Positions 13,236-23,697 of a stretch of DNA of 64,000 bases are shown one piece after another. Every line of letters begins with the position of its first letter. The first letter of the stretch is position 1. The DNA is from Alphaproteobacteria bacterium (GTDB lineage: Bacteria > Pseudomonadota > Alphaproteobacteria > UBA6615): the NCBI GenBank assembly GCA_028279245.1, contig JANQOE010000003.1, positions 1-64,000 of the forward strand, in the 5' to 3' direction. Position numbers and translations under genes: made by a program. A model generated the notes under the pieces. That model worked only from the letters and a program-made list of their open reading frames with translations, did not search any database and was not told the DNA's origin.

Positions 13236-14051
13236 ATGCCGGACACCGCCGAGACCAGATCCCATCAAGAGCCGATTCTCGGCCCCAGCGACCCGCCGCC
13301 GTTCGACCATTTCAACTGGGACGGCGGCGCGCCCATCCTCCTACTGTGCGACCACGCCAGCAACCGCATTCCCCAGCGCCTCAACAGCCTAGGCCTCGAA
13401 CACGCCGAATTGCGCCGGCACATCGGTTGGGACATGGGCGCCGCCGAGTTAACCAAGCTGCTGGCCGGCCGCCTCGACTGCCCGGCCTTGCTCGCCAACT
13501 TTTCGCGGTTGGTGATCGACAACAACCGGACCCCCGACGATCCGACATCAACCCCGGAAATCAGTGACGGGGTCATCGTCCCCGGCAACCACGGCCTATC
13601 ATCGGCGGAGCGGCTGGCCCGGCACGATGAGATTTTTCGCCCCTACCACCAGGAAATAGACCGCAAGATCAGCGCCCTGATGGCCGCCGGCACGGTCCCA
13701 ATGGTCCTGTCGATCCACAGCTTCACGCCGATCATGCGGGGCGAGGAGCGTCCCTGGCATGTGAGCGTGCTGTGGCGCACCGATCCGCGCCTCCCCCATG
13801 CCATCCTACGGCATCTGCGGACCAAGCCGGCGGTCTGTGCCGGCGACAACGTCCCCTACTCGGCCCATGACGGTTACGGCTACACCGTGGAGTGCCACGC
13901 CGAGCCCCAAGGCCTTGCCCATGCTTTGCTGGAGGTGCGGCAGGACCTGATCGACACGCCTGCGGGGGTCGAACAATGGGGCAGCTTGCTGAGCGAGGTA
14001 TTGGCCGAGATCGCTACCGATAGCAGCATGCATGAGGCACGGCCCCAATGA
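13236..14051 (+). CDS. N-formylglutamate amidohydrolase family protein
   Basis: LLCDHASNRIP, DMGAAELTKLLAGRL, FSRLVIDNNR, LSIHSFTP are typical of the FGase family. Confidence 0.88.
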   Translation: MPDTAETRSHQEPILGPSDPPPFDHFNWDGGAPILLLCDHASNRIPQRLNSLGLEHAELRRHIGWDMGAAELTKLLAGRLDCPALLANFSRLVIDNNRTPDDPTSTPEISDGVIVPGNHGLSSAERLARHDEIFRPYHQEIDRKISALMAAGTVPMVLSIHSFTPIMRGEERPWHVSVLWRTDPRLPHAILRHLRTKPAVCAGDNVPYSAHDGYGYTVECHAEPQGLAHALLEVRQDLIDTPAGVEQWGSLLSEVLAEIATDSSMHEARPQ

Positions 14052-15187
14052 AGAAGCATCCGCTGACCGTCGGGATCGAGGAAGAATACATGCTGGTCGA
14101 TCCCGACAGCCGCGATCTGGTGGACGACCCGCCGGACGGCCTGTTGCGCGATTGCAAAACAATCGTCAGCAAGCAGGTCGGTGCGGTGGTACCCGAGTTT
14201 CTCCGCGCCCAGGTCGAGGTCGGCACCGCGGTGTGCGAGTCCATCGACGTCGCCCGCGACAAGCTGAAACAACTACGGTTATGCGTCGCCGAGGCCGCCG
14301 AACGCCATGGCCTGCGGCCCATCGCCGCCTCCACCCATCCCTTCGCCAACTGGCAGACCCAACGCCACACCGAGGCCGAACGCTACGACATGCTAGCGGA
14401 GGATCTGCAGGCCGTCGCCCAACGCCTTCTGATCTGCGGCATGCATGTCCATGTCGGCCTCGACGACGACGAAACCCGTATCGACTTGATGAATCAAGTT
14501 GTCTACTTCCTGCCCCATCTCCTTGCATTATCGAGTTCTTCTCCCTTTTGGCAGGCGCGCAACACGGGTCTGATGAGTTACCGGATCAGCGTGTTCGATG
14601 AGCTGCCGCGCACCGGCCTGCCGGAGAAGTTCGACAGTTTCGGCGAATACCTTCGACACGTCGAAGTGCTGAAAAAAGCCGGCATCATCGACGACCCCAG
14701 CAAGCTGTGGTGGGACATCCGCGTCCATCCGAAGTTCCCGACGCTAGAGATGCGCATCACCGACGTCTGCACCCGGCTGGAGGACGGCATTAGCATTGCG
14801 GCACTGTATCTGAGCCTGCTGGCCGCGCTGCTGCGGCTGCGCCGCAACAACCAGCGCTGGCGTGTCTATTCCAACATGCTGATCAACGAGAACCGCTGGC
14901 GCGCCCAGCGATATGGCCTATCTGACGGGCTGATCGACTTCGGCATCGGCGAGGTCGTGCCTTACGCCGACTTACTGGAGGAGATGATCTCGATCGTGCG
15001 CGAGGACGCGGCCGAAAACGGATGTCTGGACTGTGTCGAGCATGCCCGCGACATCGTCAGCCGCGGCACCAGTGCCCAGCGCCAGGTCGCCATCTATCAG
15101 GCGGCGATCAAAGACGGCGCCAGCGAACGGGACGCCCTGAATGCCGTTGTCGATTGGCTGATCGACGAGACCGTCACCGACCTATAG
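14048..15187 (+). CDS. Glutamate-cysteine ligase family 2 (YbdK-type carboxylate-amine ligase)
   Basis: LTVGIEEEYMLVDPDSRDL, GMHVHVGLDD, WWDIRVHPKFPTLEMRI; ATGA overlap with the upstream gene. Confidence 0.92.
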   Translation: MKKHPLTVGIEEEYMLVDPDSRDLVDDPPDGLLRDCKTIVSKQVGAVVPEFLRAQVEVGTAVCESIDVARDKLKQLRLCVAEAAERHGLRPIAASTHPFANWQTQRHTEAERYDMLAEDLQAVAQRLLICGMHVHVGLDDDETRIDLMNQVVYFLPHLLALSSSSPFWQARNTGLMSYRISVFDELPRTGLPEKFDSFGEYLRHVEVLKKAGIIDDPSKLWWDIRVHPKFPTLEMRITDVCTRLEDGISIAALYLSLLAALLRLRRNNQRWRVYSNMLINENRWRAQRYGLSDGLIDFGIGEVVPYADLLEEMISIVREDAAENGCLDCVEHARDIVSRGTSAQRQVAIYQAAIKDGASERDALNAVVDWLIDETVTDL

Positions 15188-15207
15188 CCCTGGAGCAAGT
15201 AGCCGCC

Positions 15208-15504
15208 ATGGACCCAAAGACCCAAACCGAACTGGAAGCCGCCACCTTTCGGCGGCTGGTCGAGCATCTGCGGGAACACACCGATGTGCAGAACATCGAC
15301 CTGATGAACCTGGCCAGCTTCTGCCGCAACTGCCTCAGCAAGTGGTATCGCAGCGCCGCCGAGGAAAAAGGTTTGGAGATGAGCTACGACGATGCCCGTG
15401 AATTGGTCTACGGCATGCCGTACGCCGAGTGGAAATCCAAGTACCAGACTGAGGCATCGGCCGAGCAGCTCGCGACCTTCGAAACGAAGAAGCCCACAGA
15501 CTAG
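15208..15504 (+). CDS. DUF1244 domain protein
   Basis: MDPKTQTELEAATFRRLVEHLREHTDVQNIDLMNLASFCRNCLSKWY resembles DUF1244. Confidence 0.85.
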   Translation: MDPKTQTELEAATFRRLVEHLREHTDVQNIDLMNLASFCRNCLSKWYRSAAEEKGLEMSYDDARELVYGMPYAEWKSKYQTEASAEQLATFETKKPTD

Positions 15505-15587
15505 GCTTGCGTCGCCGAAGCCCCGGCGACTAAAAAGCGCGTTCGCGCAAATCCCGGGCGCCGAGGCCCGGACAGAGGGGAAGTCGA

Positions 15588-15830
15588 ATGCCGGATGTAG
15601 GCGGAATCGCCGCTGACCGTCTGCGCTCGTTCGTTGAGCGCATCGAGAAACTGGAGGAGGAACGGGCCGCCATCGGCGCCGACATCCGTGAGGTCTTCTC
15701 CGAAGCAAAGGGGACGGGCTTTGACGTGAAGACGCTGCGCCAGGTCATCAAGCTGCGCAAAATGGAGCCGGCCGACCGTCAAGAACAAGAAGCGTTGCTA
15801 GAGCTTTACGTACGCGCGCTGAATCTCTGA
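15588..15830 (+). CDS. DUF2312 / GapR-like DNA-binding domain protein
   Basis: LRSFVERIEKLEEERAAIGADIREVFSEAKGTGFDVKTLRQVIKLRKM is the DUF2312/GapR signature. Confidence 0.92.
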   Translation: MPDVGGIAADRLRSFVERIEKLEEERAAIGADIREVFSEAKGTGFDVKTLRQVIKLRKMEPADRQEQEALLELYVRALNL

Positions 15831-15836
15831 CGCAGC

Positions 15837-18800
15837 CTATTCGGCCGCCTGTGCCGTCGGCGTTGGACTACGAAAGGCTGCCAGCAATTCGGCCTCCCGC
15901 GCCTTGGTCGTTTGAACATTCGCCTCTTTGACATGGCCGTAGCCACGGATCCGCTCCGGCAAGCTCGCAATCTCCACCGCGAGACCATGGTTGTCGAAGC
16001 TCAGATCACGGATCAGCGCGCGAACCACTGTTTCGTATTCCTTGATCAAGGCACGCTCGGTGCGCCGCTCCACGGTCCGCCCGAACGGATCGAACGGTGT
16101 GCCCCGCAGGAACTTCAACCGCTTGAGCAGCCGCAGCGCCGGCCACATCCAGGGTCCAAACTCTTTCTTCGCGGGAATGCCGGTAACCGGGTCCTGCGTC
16201 GACAGGACCGGCGGCGCCATATGAAACTTCACTTTGAAGCCGCCCTCGAACTGCGCGTTCAGCCGGTCGAGAAAGCGCCGGTCCGTGTGTAGCCGGGCAA
16301 CCTCGTACTCGTCCTTATAGGCCAGCAGTTTGTAGTAATACCGCGCCACCGCCGCCGCCAAACCGTCGCGGCCCCGCGCCTGACTTTGCTCGGCCACACG
16401 CACCTGCTCCACCAGCGTCACGTATCGCTCGGCATATGCCTCATTCTGGTAAAGCACCAACTCGCCCCGGCGACGCGCCAGCAATTCGTCCAGCGTCGGT
16501 TCAGCCGGCGGATCAGCCACCTCCGAATCATCGGCGATTAGCCGTTCGACTTGCGACAGGTCGGACGCCGCGCAGCGGCCCCACATCAACGCCTTCTTGT
16601 TAAGGTCGACGGCAACGCCGTTGAGTTCCACGGCTTTCAACAAAGCCGCATAAGAGACGGGTACGAAACCCTTTTGCCAAGCGTAGCCTAGCAAAAAGAG
16701 GTTGGCACCGATGCTATTGCCGAGCAGTTTCGTCGCCAGGTGCGTGGCATCGACAAAGACGCTGTCGCCATCGGCGGTCGCATCGGTGATCAGCCGCTGC
16801 ATACGATCGCGCCCGAACACCAGATCCGGATCTTGGGTGAACTCGCCCGTGTAGGTGCGGTGTTGATTGATGATGCAGTGGGTCGCGCCTGCGCGCATCT
16901 TGGCGAGCGCATCGAAGCTGGCCGCCACCATAATGTCGCAGCCCAAAACCAGGTCCGCCGTACCGGCCGCCAACCGCACCGCCTGAATCTGCTCCGGTTG
17001 CGCGGCGATGCGGACATGGCTCGTCACCGCCCCACCTTTTTGCGCCAGCCCGGTCATGTCGAGCACCGAAACGCCCTTGCCCTCGATATGCGCCGCCATG
17101 CCGAGCAGTGCACCAATCGTCACCACGCCGGTGCCACCGACCCCGGTTATCAGGATGTTGTAGGGCTGGTCGGCCATGGCAGGCAGCACCGGCGCCGGCA
17201 GATCGGCGCCACGCGGGTCCAACGGCTCGCTCACATCCGCCTGCGGCCGCCGCAACCGCCCACCCTCGATCGTCACAAAGCTCGGGCAGAAACCCTTCAG
17301 GCAGGAGAAGTCCTTGTTGCAGCTCGATTGATCGATCGCCCGCTTGCGGCCGAACTCGGTTTCCATCGGGATGACCGACAGACAGTTCGATTGCACCGAG
17401 CAATCGCCGCAGCCTTCGCAGACTCGGTCGTTGATGAACACGCGCTTCGGCGGATCGGGATAGAGCCCGCGCTTCCGCCGCCGCCGCTTCTCCGCCGCGC
17501 AGGTCTGGTCGTAGATCAGGATGGTAACGCCCGGGACCTCTCGCAACTCGCGCTGCACTGTGTCCAGTTCGTCCCGGTGCCGCACCGTCACACCATCGGC
17601 AAAGCCTGGCCGAACCCCGTACTTCTCCGGCTCGTCGGTGACCACCACCATCTTGGCGACGCCCTCGGCCGCCAACTGGTTGGTCATCTGTGGCACGGTA
17701 AGCTGTCCGTCGACCGGCTGCCCGCCGGTCATCGCCACCGCGTCGTTGTAGAGCACCTTGTAGGTGATGTTGACGCCAGCCGCGATCGCCTGGCGGATCG
17801 CCAGATTGCCGGAGTGGAAGTAGGTGCCGTCACCCAGATTGACGAACACATGCTCTTCATCGGTGAACGGCGCCTGACCGACCCACGGCACGCCTTCGCC
17901 GCCCATCTGGCTGAAGGTCTCGGTGCGCCTGTCCATCCAGGTGACCATGTAGTGGCAGCCAATCCCAGCCAACGCCCGGCTGCCTTCTGGCACATTGGTC
18001 GAGGTGTTGTGCGGACAGCCGGAGCAGAAGTAGGGAATGCGCTTGGCGTACCCGCCAAGGCTGGCCAGCGCCTCTTCCTTCTCCTGCAGGAACGCTAGCC
18101 GGTCCCGCAGCCGCGCCGACGTGTGGAACCGCTCGATCCGTCCGGCCACCGCCCGGGCGATCGCCGCCGGCGTCAGCTCGCCGGTGGACGGCAGGATCCA
18201 AGTTCCGTCTTCGTCGAACTTGCCGATGACCCGCGGCCGCACGTCTGACCGCCAGTTGTAAAGCTGCTCCTTGAGCTGGTTCTCGATGACCGCCCGCTTC
18301 TCCTCGACCACCAAAACTTCTTCGAGGCCCTCGGCGAACCGCCGGATACCGTCCCGCTCCAACGGCCAGGACATGCCGACCTTGTAAACGACCAGGCCGA
18401 TCTCGGCGGCCAGCTCCTCGTCGATCCCCAGATCGTCCAGCGCCTGCCGCACATCCAGATACGACTTGCCGGTGGTCACGATGCCGAACCGCCGGTGCGG
18501 GCAGTCGATCACCACCTGGTCCAGCCTGTTCGCCCGCGCGAAGGCCAGGGCCGCGTACAGCTTGTACTTGTGCAGCCGGTATTCCTGATCCATCGGCGGG
18601 TCCGGCCAACGGATGTTCAGCCCGCCCTCCGGCAGTTCGAAGTCATCCGGCGTGACGATTTGGATCCGGTGCGGATCGACATAGACCGAGGCCGAACTGT
18701 CGACTGTCTCGGCGATCGTCTTCAGGCCGATCCAGCAACCGGAATAGCGCGACAAAGCAATACCCAGCCGCCCATAGTCGAGGATCTCTTGCACCCCGGA

Positions 18801-19316
18801 CGGATTGAGCACCGGCACCGAAGCATCGATGAAATTGTATTCGGACTGATGCGGCGCCGTGGACGACTTCGCCGCATGGTCGTCCCCCGCCAGCAGCAAC
18901 ACTCCACCGTGTTTGGCGGAGCCCGCCAGGTTCCCGTGTTTGAACACGTCGCCGCTGCGGTCGACACCCGGTCCCTTGCCGTACCACATGCCGACGACAC
19001 CGTCGTAGCGCGCGCCGGGGCCGAGCACCGCCTGCTGCGACCCCCATACCGCTGTCGCGCCCAGATCCTCGTTAACGGCCGGGCGGATCTGAATGTGATG
19101 GCGTTCGAGGAACGGCTTCGCCCGCAGAAACTGCTGATCCAGTCCGCCTAGGGGCGAGCCCCGGTAGCCGGAGACAAAGAAGCCGGTGTTTAGGCCGGCG
19201 GCCTCGTCGATGCGGCGCTGATCCATCGGCAGGCGGACCAGCGCTTGGATGCCGGACAGATATGCGCGCCCGGATTCCAGCGCATATTTGTCGTCGAGGG
19301 AAACCGCCGCCAACAT
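15837..19316 (-). CDS. Indolepyruvate ferredoxin oxidoreductase, fused alpha/beta subunits
   Basis: 1159 aa; TPP-binding region, CSGCPHNTSTNVPEGS, GCGDCSVQSNCLSV, NILITGVGGTGVVTIG C-terminal gamma-like domain. Confidence 0.95.
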   Translation of the reverse strand: MLAAVSLDDKYALESGRAYLSGIQALVRLPMDQRRIDEAAGLNTGFFVSGYRGSPLGGLDQQFLRAKPFLERHHIQIRPAVNEDLGATAVWGSQQAVLGPGARYDGVVGMWYGKGPGVDRSGDVFKHGNLAGSAKHGGVLLLAGDDHAAKSSTAPHQSEYNFIDASVPVLNPSGVQEILDYGRLGIALSRYSGCWIGLKTIAETVDSSASVYVDPHRIQIVTPDDFELPEGGLNIRWPDPPMDQEYRLHKYKLYAALAFARANRLDQVVIDCPHRRFGIVTTGKSYLDVRQALDDLGIDEELAAEIGLVVYKVGMSWPLERDGIRRFAEGLEEVLVVEEKRAVIENQLKEQLYNWRSDVRPRVIGKFDEDGTWILPSTGELTPAAIARAVAGRIERFHTSARLRDRLAFLQEKEEALASLGGYAKRIPYFCSGCPHNTSTNVPEGSRALAGIGCHYMVTWMDRRTETFSQMGGEGVPWVGQAPFTDEEHVFVNLGDGTYFHSGNLAIRQAIAAGVNITYKVLYNDAVAMTGGQPVDGQLTVPQMTNQLAAEGVAKMVVVTDEPEKYGVRPGFADGVTVRHRDELDTVQRELREVPGVTILIYDQTCAAEKRRRRKRGLYPDPPKRVFINDRVCEGCGDCSVQSNCLSVIPMETEFGRKRAIDQSSCNKDFSCLKGFCPSFVTIEGGRLRRPQADVSEPLDPRGADLPAPVLPAMADQPYNILITGVGGTGVVTIGALLGMAAHIEGKGVSVLDMTGLAQKGGAVTSHVRIAAQPEQIQAVRLAAGTADLVLGCDIMVAASFDALAKMRAGATHCIINQHRTYTGEFTQDPDLVFGRDRMQRLITDATADGDSVFVDATHLATKLLGNSIGANLFLLGYAWQKGFVPVSYAALLKAVELNGVAVDLNKKALMWGRCAASDLSQVERLIADDSEVADPPAEPTLDELLARRRGELVLYQNEAYAERYVTLVEQVRVAEQSQARGRDGLAAAVARYYYKLLAYKDEYEVARLHTDRRFLDRLNAQFEGGFKVKFHMAPPVLSTQDPVTGIPAKKEFGPWMWPALRLLKRLKFLRGTPFDPFGRTVERRTERALIKEYETVVRALIRDLSFDNHGLAVEIASLPERIRGYGHVKEANVQTTKAREAELLAAFRSPTPTAQAAE

Positions 19317-19477
19317 GCAGTAATCACTTAACCCCTTGTCTTGACCCGCGGATGTAGGGCCGTTCCAAGGGCAAGTCTATGCGCACCGCAGCAGACGCAA
19401 CAACCGTGCGGCGGCCGCATCTTCGCGTCTTGGGTTATTCCAAACCGCGCAGCCGGCCCGCAACAAAGCAAACTTCG

Positions 19478-20014
19478 CTAGGTTTTGAGATTGACGTGGG
19501 AAACGATGCGTTTCACCCCGGCGGTATCACGAACGACCGACCGCACGCGGTCCAGCTCCGCCTGGTTTTGCGCCAGTCCCATCAGGTAGACGACGCCGCC
19601 GACCGACCGCCAGCGGTAGTTGACGGACTGCACGGCCGAATCCTGCACCAGCTTGGCTTTGATCTTCGTTTCGATCGTCACGTCGCTGGCGGTGACCTTG
19701 AACCCGCCTTCCTCGCCGATCTGCAGCTCGTTAATGACCTCGGAGACACCGTCGATCCCGTTGGCTAGTCGAGTGGCGCGGTCATACGCGTCACGGTCGT
19801 CGACCGACCCGGTCAACATCAGCCGGCCTTCGAACACCGATCCGCTAACATCGACAAACAGGTCGCCCGTCTCCTGGGTGATCAGCACGGTCGACAGCTT
19901 TGCCCGGATGACATTGTCACTGACGACTTCGCCTGCCGTCCGCTCGTCCGTCACCCCTTGCGCCAAATCGCACGCGCCCAGCAACACCAGCACACCGAGC
20001 CAGACAAACCGCAT
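19478..20014 (-). CDS. BON domain lipoprotein
   Basis: Lipobox-like LLGAC near N-terminus; BON-type repeats (VFEGRLMLTGSVDDRDAYDRA; GGVVYLMGLAQNQAELDRV). Confidence 0.85.
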   Translation of the reverse strand: MRFVWLGVLVLLGACDLAQGVTDERTAGEVVSDNVIRAKLSTVLITQETGDLFVDVSGSVFEGRLMLTGSVDDRDAYDRATRLANGIDGVSEVINELQIGEEGGFKVTASDVTIETKIKAKLVQDSAVQSVNYRWRSVGGVVYLMGLAQNQAELDRVRSVVRDTAGVKRIVSHVNLKT

Positions 20015-20030
20015 TGATACCCTCATTCTG

Positions 20031-21827
20031 CTACGCCGCGCGCCCTCGGCCATACAGCCCTTCAAGCTCGCCGCCATACCGTTCCTTGATTTTGTGACGC
20101 CGGATCTTCAGGGAAGGCGTCAGCATCTCGTTTTCCGTCGTAAACGGCTCCGGCGCGATCGAGAAACCACGCACCTGCTCATGCCGCGACAGCGCCTTGT
20201 TGGCCCGGTCGACGGCGGCACCCAGCGCCGCCCGCAACTCGGCTGAATCGACCCCGCCCTTCGCTTTGATCGTATCGGGGTCGGCGACGATCAGCGCCAC
20301 CAGATGCGGCTTCTTATCGCCGTACACCATGACCTGCTCGACCTCCGGCTCCAACGTCAGCACACCCTCGACTCGTTGCGGTGAGACATTGTCGCCACCG
20401 GAGTTCACAATGATGTCCTTTTTGCGGTCGGTGATCTGGATGTAGCCGTCTTCGTCGATCCGCCCGATGTCGCCGGTATGCACCCACCCGTCGCGCAACG
20501 CCTCGGCGGTTTCTTCCGGCCGCCGCCAGTAACCCTGCATCGTCAATTCGCCGCGCACGAGGATCTCGCCGTCGCCGGCGATCTTCACCTCGACGGCGGG
20601 GAACGCCGGCCCGACCGTGTGCATCTTGATGCCGAGCGGCGGATTGCAACTCACCACCGGCGCTGTCTCGGTTTGTCCATAGCCCTGCAGCAACCGCACG
20701 CCGAGCGCATGGAAGAACGTGCCGATGTCATAGTTCAGCGGCGCCCCACCCGACACGAACGCTTTCAATCGTCCGCCGAACCGCGCCGCCACCTTCGCCC
20801 GCACCAGCTTGTCCAGCACCTTGTCCGTCAGCGCATCGAAGAACGAAAGCCCCGCGTTTTCATACTGCTTACGGCCGAGTTCGATAGTCTTGTTGAACAG
20901 CTTCGCGCTCAAACCGCCCTTGCGTTCCACCCCGGTGACGATGCGTTGATACATCGACTCATAGAGCCGCGGCACCGCGGTCATGATCGTCGGACTGACC
21001 TCGGCCATGTTGGCGGACAGCTTGTCGATACTCTCCGCGTAGTAGATCTGCGCACCGATCGACATGGGGAAGAACAGGCCTGCCGTATGCTCATAAGAAT
21101 GACTCAACGGCAGGAAGGAGAGGAACGTCTCGTCGTGCAACTCCAACAGCCCGGAATCGGCGAACAGATGGTAAGCGCCGAAGCTGTTGCAGAGGATCGC
21201 GCCATGACTCAGCATCACGCCCTTCGGCACACCGCCGGTGCCGGAGGTGTAGATGATGCAGGACGTGTCGGTCCGCTTGATGGATTCCGCCATCGCCGCG
21301 GCACTGTCTCCGCCGCCGCCATCCCGGCGCAGCAGCTCGTCCCACCCCTCGACCCGCAGACCGAACCGGTCGATATCACCCCAATCGTCCATCGCGACGA
21401 TCGCCGACAGTTCGCCATAGCGCCGCGCCGCCGGCAGCAGCCGCTTCGCCAGCGCTGGGGTCGAGACGATAGCCAGCTTCGCCCCGCTATCCTGCAGCAG
21501 GTAGAAGTTGTCATCTTCGGTGTTCGTCGTATAGGCAGGTACCGCCACGCCGCCGCCGGCCATGATCGCCAGATCGGCGATCGCCCATTCCGGCCTGTTC
21601 TCGGCGATCAGCAGCACCCGTTCCCCGGGGTCCATGCCGAGTGTCCGCAGGCTGCGGCACAACGCGTCGACTTGCGCACCGGCCTGCTGCCAGGTCATCG
21701 ACTGCCACGTGCCGTTGGATTTGGCCCAGAACAGCGGCCTGTCGCGAAGCTCTTGCCCTTTGTCGAAAAACATGTGCGGCAAGCTTCGCCAGCGGTCATA
21801 CCGTTGGCCGTAGTCGCCAGCGTCCAT
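20031..21827 (-). CDS. AMP-dependent long-chain acyl-CoA synthetase
   Basis: IIYTSGTGGVPKGVMLSHGA, GYGQTETAPVVSCNPP, YIQITDRKKDIIVNSGGDNVSPQRVE. Confidence 0.94.
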   Translation of the reverse strand: MDAGDYGQRYDRWRSLPHMFFDKGQELRDRPLFWAKSNGTWQSMTWQQAGAQVDALCRSLRTLGMDPGERVLLIAENRPEWAIADLAIMAGGGVAVPAYTTNTEDDNFYLLQDSGAKLAIVSTPALAKRLLPAARRYGELSAIVAMDDWGDIDRFGLRVEGWDELLRRDGGGGDSAAAMAESIKRTDTSCIIYTSGTGGVPKGVMLSHGAILCNSFGAYHLFADSGLLELHDETFLSFLPLSHSYEHTAGLFFPMSIGAQIYYAESIDKLSANMAEVSPTIMTAVPRLYESMYQRIVTGVERKGGLSAKLFNKTIELGRKQYENAGLSFFDALTDKVLDKLVRAKVAARFGGRLKAFVSGGAPLNYDIGTFFHALGVRLLQGYGQTETAPVVSCNPPLGIKMHTVGPAFPAVEVKIAGDGEILVRGELTMQGYWRRPEETAEALRDGWVHTGDIGRIDEDGYIQITDRKKDIIVNSGGDNVSPQRVEGVLTLEPEVEQVMVYGDKKPHLVALIVADPDTIKAKGGVDSAELRAALGAAVDRANKALSRHEQVRGFSIAPEPFTTENEMLTPSLKIRRHKIKERYGGELEGLYGRGRAA

Positions 21828-21918
21828 TGGTCTGTTCGCTCCTCTCCGCACACTGACTCGTGCGGTTGTTGGACATCGTAAAGGACCCTATCTCCCACCT
21901 AGATTCAAGGAGTTAAGA

Positions 21919-23697
21919 ATGAGCGAGAATCAGGCAATCGGCGATCTGCCGGAGTGGGATCTGTCGGACCTATACCCGGCAATGGATTCACCGGCGGTCG
22001 AACGCGATATTGAAGCCGCCCGCACCGCAGCCCAAGCGTTCGAGAAACGTCACAAAGGCAATGTCGCGAACTACCCGGGCGCCGATCTAGCCGCCGCGAT
22101 CGCCGAGTACGAGCGTCTGGAAGAGACACTGTCGAGGCTACTGAGCTACGCCGGCCTGCAGCATGCCGGCAACATGAGCGATCCGGAAGTCGCGCGCTTC
22201 TACCAGCACATCCAGGAAAACGTCACTGACATATCGAGTTACCTGGTCTTCTTCACCCTCGAGATCAATCGCATCGACGACGCGGATCTCAATGCGAAGC
22301 TTGAGGTGGTGGGTCTCGCCACCTACGCGCCCTGGCTTCGCGACATCCGTGCACTTCGGCCACACCAGCTCTCCGACGAACTCGAAAGACTGTTACACGA
22401 GAAAAGCGTCACCGGCCACGCTGCCTGGACCCGCCTGTTCGACGAGACCATGGCCAGGCTTCGCTTCCCGCTGGACGGCAAGGAACTAACCAGCGCCGAG
22501 GTGCTGGATCTGCTTTCTGACCCGAACGCCGACAAACGGAAAGCGGCCGCCGCCACCCTCGGCCAGGTCCTCGGTGATAACCTTCACGTCTTCAGTTTCA
22601 TCACCAACACGCTGGCGAAGGACAAGGAGATCGAGGACCGGTGGCGCCGCTTCGCCCGTCCTGTATCGAGGCGCAACCTTGAAAACCATGTCGAGGACGA
22701 AGTTGTGCAGGCCTTGGTGTCGGCAGTAAAGGACGCCTACCCGCGCCTCTCCCACCGCTACTACGCGCTGAAGGCCCGCTGGTTCGGCAAGGACCAACTC
22801 GACCACTGGGACCGCAACGCCCCCATGCCCGACGCCGACGAGGATGTGTTCCCTTGGACCAGGGCCGTCGACACCGTGCTCGATGCCTACAGCCAATTCT
22901 CGCCGCAGCTCGCCGAAATCGGCCAGCGCTTCTTCGACAACCGTTGGATCGACGGCCCGGTCCGCCCGGGCAAGGCGCCCGGAGCCTTCGCCCACCCGAC
23001 CGTGCCCAGCAGCCACCCCTACCTCTTGCTCAACTACCAGGGCAAAACCCGCGACGTGATGACCCTGGCCCACGAGCTAGGTCACGGCGTGCACCAGGTG
23101 CTGGCCGCGAAGCAGGGCCATTTGATGGCCGACACGCCACTGACCCTCGCCGAGACCGCCAGCGTGTTCGGCGAGATGCTGACCTTCCGCAAGCTGCTGG
23201 CCGACACCAAAGACCAACGGCAGCGCCGCAACCTGCTCGCCGGCAAGGTCGAGGACATGCTGAACACCGTCGTCCGCCAGACCGCCTTCTTCGAATTCGA
23301 GGAGCGGGTGCATGACCGCCGCCACAAGGGCGAGCTACTGGCGACCGAAATCTCCGACATCTGGATCGACATCCAGACCGAAAGCCTCGGCCCGGCGATC
23401 CGTTTCGACGAGGGCTACCGGAGCTACTGGTCCTACATCCCCCACTTCATCCACTCGCCGTTCTATGTCTATGCCTATGCGTTCGGCGATTGCTTGGTAA
23501 ACTCCCTTTACGCCCGCTACGAGCAAGCCCATGAAGGCTTCGCTGGACGCTATCTGGAAATGCTGTCCGCTGCCGGTACCTTGCGCCACAAGGAACTGCT
23601 GGCGCCCTTCGGCCTCGACGCATCCCGGCCCGAATTCTGGCAGCAGGGCCTGGCGATGATCGGCGGCTTCATCGACGAGTTGGAGGAGTTGGCCTGA
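21919..23697 (+). CDS. pepF: M3 family oligoendopeptidase F
   Basis: HELGHGVHQ zinc motif and overall PepF-like sequence. Confidence 0.93.
   Translation: MSENQAIGDLPEWDLSDLYPAMDSPAVERDIEAARTAAQAFEKRHKGNVANYPGADLAAAIAEYERLEETLSRLLSYAGLQHAGNMSDPEVARFYQHIQENVTDISSYLVFFTLEINRIDDADLNAKLEVVGLATYAPWLRDIRALRPHQLSDELERLLHEKSVTGHAAWTRLFDETMARLRFPLDGKELTSAEVLDLLSDPNADKRKAAAATLGQVLGDNLHVFSFITNTLAKDKEIEDRWRRFARPVSRRNLENHVEDEVVQALVSAVKDAYPRLSHRYYALKARWFGKDQLDHWDRNAPMPDADEDVFPWTRAVDTVLDAYSQFSPQLAEIGQRFFDNRWIDGPVRPGKAPGAFAHPTVPSSHPYLLLNYQGKTRDVMTLAHELGHGVHQVLAAKQGHLMADTPLTLAETASVFGEMLTFRKLLADTKDQRQRRNLLAGKVEDMLNTVVRQTAFFEFEERVHDRRHKGELLATEISDIWIDIQTESLGPAIRFDEGYRSYWSYIPHFIHSPFYVYAYAFGDCLVNSLYARYEQAHEGFAGRYLEMLSAAGTLRHKELLAPFGLDASRPEFWQQGLAMIGGFIDELEELA

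Noticed and set aside
16740-18098. 452-aa plus-strand ORF antisense to the indolepyruvate oxidoreductase
   Set aside because: Same shadow-ORF pattern; the minus-strand gene has clear motifs.
20478-21881. 467-aa plus-strand ORF antisense to the acyl-CoA synthetase
   Set aside because: Antisense shadow of a well-supported gene; composition rich in R, H, Q with no recognisable domain.
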